This document shows, piece by piece, positions 50,140-53,133 of a stretch of DNA of 53,133 nt. Within the stretch, counting starts at the first letter, position 1. Every line of letters begins with the position of its first letter. The stretch is from Cloacimonetes bacterium SCGC AAA252-N17 (GTDB lineage: Bacteria > Cloacimonadota > Cloacimonadia > JGIOTU-2), in assembly GCA_000404785.1 (NCBI GenBank), contig ASNI01000013.1, positions 1 through 53,133 on the forward strand, written 5' to 3'. Under the pieces are notes generated by a model. It was not told the origin of the DNA. It saw only the letters and a program-made list of their open reading frames with translations, and ran no database searches. The position numbers were made by a program, and so were the translations under genes.

Positions 50140-52772
50140 CAAAAAAGATATCGCCAGAAGCGGTGCAAGAGCACACACCTCTTATCCAGCAGTTCCTTTC
50201 TATCAAAAAAGAGCAACCGGATGCACTTCTGCTGTTTCGAATGGGAGATTTTTATGAAACCTTCTTTGAAGATGCTAAGAGAGCTTCCAAACTTCTTGGA
50301 ATAACCCTTACAACAAGAGACAAAAATAAGAAAAATCCTGTTCCCCTTGCCGGATTCCCCTATCATGCTCTGGAAAATTATCTGAAAAAACTACTGGATA
50401 ACGGCGTAAAAGTTGCTATTTGCGAGCAGGTCGAGGATCCGAAAAAAACAAAAAAATTGGTAAAAAGGAAGATCGTCGAGGTTATAACTCCGGGCACTAT
50501 TCTTGAAGAAAACTACCTTCAAGGAAAAGGAAATAATTATCTCAGTGCAGTGTATGAAGGAAAATCAAGCTGTGGAATCGCTTCTATTGATATTTCAACC
50601 GGTGAATTTTCCTGCACAGAAGTTCCACTTGCCCGGGTTGTCGATGAGATCGCACGAATTCATCCTACTGAAATTCTGGTGCCGGAAACAATGGAGTCTA
50701 ACTTCAGAAAGAAAATCAGCGTCTTCTATAATCCTGCATTTACAGAATATGAGACCTGGCGATACGAATTTCCTGAAGCTGAGGATGTTCTAAAAAAACA
50801 TTTTGATGTGATCTCTATTGAAGGATTTGGGCTTTCAGGGAAAAACATCGCTGTCTGCGCATCTGCAGCAATCCTTTCTTATATTAAAGAGCTTAAAGGA
50901 AGTGATCTTTCACATATCAATGCACTGAGTTTCTATTCAGAAGGGCAGTTCATGCAGGTTGACGCGCTTTCCAGACACAATCTTGAGCTCACAGAATCCA
51001 TGCGCACACGCTCGCAGCACGGCACTCTTCTTGAGGTTTTGGATGAGACGAAAACCCCAATGGGTGGACGAAAACTCGTCAATTGGATGCTTAATCCGCT
51101 AATGAAAAAGGAGCTCATAATCCGGCGTCTCGACAGTGTGGACGAGCTGTTTGATAAAAGCCACATACGTAATAGTATCATTGAAATTCTTTCTGAAATT
51201 GGTGATATTGAACGCATCATCAGCAAGCTGGGAACAAATAAGGCATACCCCGGTGACTTGATCGCTCTTAAAAACTATCTCTCTTTTGCTCAGCCGATGG
51301 CAGAACATATTTCAGATTGTGATGCTGAATTACTCAAATCTTTATACGCATCAATTCAAAATTTTGATGAAGTCATACTGATTATCGAAAATGCACTTAT
51401 AGAAGATGCTCCCCTCACCTTGCAGGATGGCGGGATCATCAAAGAGGACTATAATGAAGAACTGGATGAGCTGAGAAAAAAGAGCAAAACCGGCAAAAAG
51501 TGGATCGCTGAACTTGAACAAAAAGAGATCAAAAGAACCAATATTCCTAAGCTGAAAGTGCGTTATAACAGCGTGTTCGGTTATTACATCGAAGTAACCA
51601 AATCCTATTTCGACAAGGTGCCGGAAGATTATATTCGAAAGCAGACACTGGTGAATGCAGAACGCTTCATCACTCCTGAACTAAAGGAATTCGAGAACCA
51701 TGTACTCGGCGCTGAAGAACGCAGTACTCAATTGGAATACTCGCTTTTTCTTGAAATCCGGGAAAATTTGAAAAATTTCATCCCAAGATTCCAACAATTC
51801 TCAGAGGTTATTTCCACCCTCGATGTGCTGACAAATTTAGCACGCATTGCCTATTACAATCATTATGTACGACCTGAAATTCATGATGGCAATGAAATCC
51901 ATATTGAAGAAGGAAGACATCCTGTTATTGAAAAGCTCTCTGCCGGCAACGAATTTATTCCGAATGATACATTTCTAAATAACTCGTCGGATAGGATACT
52001 GCTCATTACAGGTCCGAATATGGCAGGTAAATCCACCTATTTAAGGCAAGTCGGTTTGATCATAATCATGGCGCAGATGGGCTCATTCATTCCTGCTGCT
52101 TCTGCAAAGATCGGTATTGTTGATAAGATATTTACCCGTGTGGGCGCTTCCGACAACCTGGCGCTGGGGCAGAGCACATTTCTGGTAGAGATGATCGAAA
52201 CTGCGAATATCCTGCACAATGCAACACCCCGAAGTGTCGTCCTGCTCGACGAGATCGGACGTGGTACCAGCACTTTTGACGGACTGAGCATTGCATGGGC
52301 AGTGGTAGAATATCTTCATGAAAATAAAAAGATCGCAGCGAAAACACTTTTTGCAACACATTACCACGAACTCACAGAACTTTCCAATGTGTATAAGGGT
52401 GTAAAAAATTATAACATTACTGCAAAAGAGTACAAGGATAGGATCATCTTCCTGAGAAAAGTCGTGCCCGGCAGTGCGGATCAGAGTTATGGAATTCAGG
52501 TTGCAAAACTTGCAGGCATTCCTCAAAAGGTTATCCAGCGTGCTCAGGAAATTTTGGAAGAGCTCGAGAAAAGCGAGTTCAATGAGTCCAGCATTCTGGA
52601 AAAGACAAAGAAAAAAAAAGCTGAGATCAATCAAACCTCTTTTATTGAAGTGCTTTCTCAGAAAACAAGTAATGAACGGGCACTCATCGAAAAACTGAAA
52701 AATCTGGATGTGAATTCCCTCACCCCTATCGAAGCGCTTACTTTTCTCTCGAAATTAAAAGACAAACTTTGA
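50136..52772 (+). CDS. mutS: DNA mismatch repair protein MutS
   Basis: 878 residues, typical for MutS1. It recognises mismatches and recruits MutL. The mismatch-reading motif is GDFYETF with Phe39 and Glu41. Connector, lever and clamp regions follow. The ATPase has Walker A GPNMAGKST (residues 626-634), Walker B VVLLDEIGRGTSTFDG and the ATHYHELTEL switch. The C-terminus holds the helix-turn-helix dimer domain and a tail ending with LTPIEALTFLSKLK, common in bacterial MutS. The start overlaps the SPOR gene by 4 bp. No mutL is in the window. Confidence 0.97.
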   Translation: MTKKISPEAVQEHTPLIQQFLSIKKEQPDALLLFRMGDFYETFFEDAKRASKLLGITLTTRDKNKKNPVPLAGFPYHALENYLKKLLDNGVKVAICEQVEDPKKTKKLVKRKIVEVITPGTILEENYLQGKGNNYLSAVYEGKSSCGIASIDISTGEFSCTEVPLARVVDEIARIHPTEILVPETMESNFRKKISVFYNPAFTEYETWRYEFPEAEDVLKKHFDVISIEGFGLSGKNIAVCASAAILSYIKELKGSDLSHINALSFYSEGQFMQVDALSRHNLELTESMRTRSQHGTLLEVLDETKTPMGGRKLVNWMLNPLMKKELIIRRLDSVDELFDKSHIRNSIIEILSEIGDIERIISKLGTNKAYPGDLIALKNYLSFAQPMAEHISDCDAELLKSLYASIQNFDEVILIIENALIEDAPLTLQDGGIIKEDYNEELDELRKKSKTGKKWIAELEQKEIKRTNIPKLKVRYNSVFGYYIEVTKSYFDKVPEDYIRKQTLVNAERFITPELKEFENHVLGAEERSTQLEYSLFLEIRENLKNFIPRFQQFSEVISTLDVLTNLARIAYYNHYVRPEIHDGNEIHIEEGRHPVIEKLSAGNEFIPNDTFLNNSSDRILLITGPNMAGKSTYLRQVGLIIIMAQMGSFIPAASAKIGIVDKIFTRVGASDNLALGQSTFLVEMIETANILHNATPRSVVLLDEIGRGTSTFDGLSIAWAVVEYLHENKKIAAKTLFATHYHELTELSNVYKGVKNYNITAKEYKDRIIFLRKVVPGSADQSYGIQVAKLAGIPQKVIQRAQEILEELEKSEFNESSILEKTKKKKAEINQTSFIEVLSQKTSNERALIEKLKNLDVNSLTPIEALTFLSKLKDKL

Positions 52773-52774
52773 TT

Positions 52775-52992
52775 TTACATCACTATAATTTCTCGAATAA
52801 CTCTTCCAGCTTTGCAGTTTGTTAGGGGTTGTCCCATTTGTTGAAACGTTGTGCGACATACATTAAATTTTCGAGACAAATCACACACTATCTTTTTTCT
52901 TCTACATAAATACGATAAATCGTGTTACAGTGTAATGGATATGGGTAGGTCTTCTTATGAAATAAGATAGAATTATCTCCCTCTTTAATCAT
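52775..52992 (-). pseudogene. Possible frameshifted helix-turn-helix (transposase-like) remnant
   Basis: From ATG 52990-52992 the minus strand reads 34 residues ending IYVEEKR and TAG (52888-52890). In the next frame the text continues KIVCDLSRKFNVCRTTFQQ to a TAA at 52775-52777. The break falls at an A-run, as expected for an indel. The joined text resembles the N-terminal HTH of some transposases. It is short and weak, and the call is tentative. The 55-bp repeat lies immediately upstream of the ATG. Confidence 0.3.
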
Positions 52993-53002
52993 TTTTTTGA
53001 TC

Positions 53003-53057
53003 CCTAACTCGGATAAACCCCGTAGGATAACTCCCTTTTTCTGTTCTGTATCCTCGG
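53003..53057. repeat. 55-bp inverted repeat, right copy
   Basis: Exact reverse complement of bases 1-55. Unlike the left copy, it does not lie at the window edge; 76 further bases follow. Confidence 0.9.
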
Positions 53058-53133
53058 ATATAAGTAGTATCCAATGGGGTAAACCGAAACCAAAGAATTA
53101 GCAACGAACAAAACGAACAAAATCTAACAAAAA

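Larger units (their letters stand above)
52773..53133. other. Terminal non-coding stretch
   Basis: 361 bp after mutS with no intact gene. It holds a possible broken helix-turn-helix frame (52775-52992, minus) and the inverted 55-bp repeat. The last 76 bases, beyond the repeat, are low-complexity (aacgaacaaaacgaacaaaat) and match nothing else here. Confidence 0.6.

Overview
The window looks like a near-complete contig from an AT-rich diderm bacterium of the Fibrobacterota-Chlorobiota-Bacteroidota (FCB) superphylum. A Cloacimonadota-like lineage is my best guess, by inference only. Direct support is a TonB-dependent receptor with a carboxypeptidase-regulatory-like N-terminus, an Omp85/BamA-type protein, a PorV-like outer-membrane protein, an M6 protease ending in a type IX secretion (T9SS) sorting tail, a second decayed T9SS tail, and many secreted TPR proteins. 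There is no rRNA; one tRNA-Leu(CAA) is present.

Layout. 1-4135 (minus): TonB receptor with a strong terminator, then a secreted HExxH peptidase. 4136-5011: repeat-rich spacer with hairpins, five-fold dispersed palindrome copies and a 97-bp direct repeat. 5012-8448 (plus): secreted TPR-esterase, 5'-nucleotidase, and a lipoprotein with a GyrI-like domain. 8449-9713: gene graveyard with a T9SS tail remnant, a Nudix pseudogene carrying three in-frame TAA codons, and a small secreted protein. 9794-13504: restriction-modification island between two 84-bp direct repeats. 13525-18398 (minus): compact operon dusB / TPR / ybbR / tsaD / glycosyltransferase. 18529-20691: accessory island between 45-bp direct repeats, holding an HNH-like gene directly followed by an integron-type attC-like site, and an unknown gene. 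20886-24489 (plus): queC-xerC-udk-DUF4139 operon. 24490-28120: second accessory island with a DUF4143 ATPase, an HSDR_N-type protein, a tiny zinc-ribbon ORF and a GIY-YIG protein among hairpin repeats.

28148-52772 is a long plus-strand run: Omp85 protein, SMC, TPR protein, tRNA-Leu, PorV-like protein, T9SS M6 protease, small membrane protein, two tandem aromatic amino acid lyases, giant TPR lipoprotein, EcfT-like protein, TruA, cupin, TsaB, Rho, TPR-SPOR protein and MutS. Many genes overlap by 4 bp or sit within 20 bp, so they probably form a few long operons. The two lyases differ at the residue that builds the MIO cofactor: Ser in the first, Cys in the second.

The most interesting items are the attC-like site behind the HNH gene, the Ser/Cys lyase pair, the two accessory islands bounded by direct repeats, and the 16-22 bp palindrome that also sits in frame inside a membrane-protein gene. 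The first 55 bases recur inverted at 53003-53057, which may reflect a repeat at which assembly stopped.
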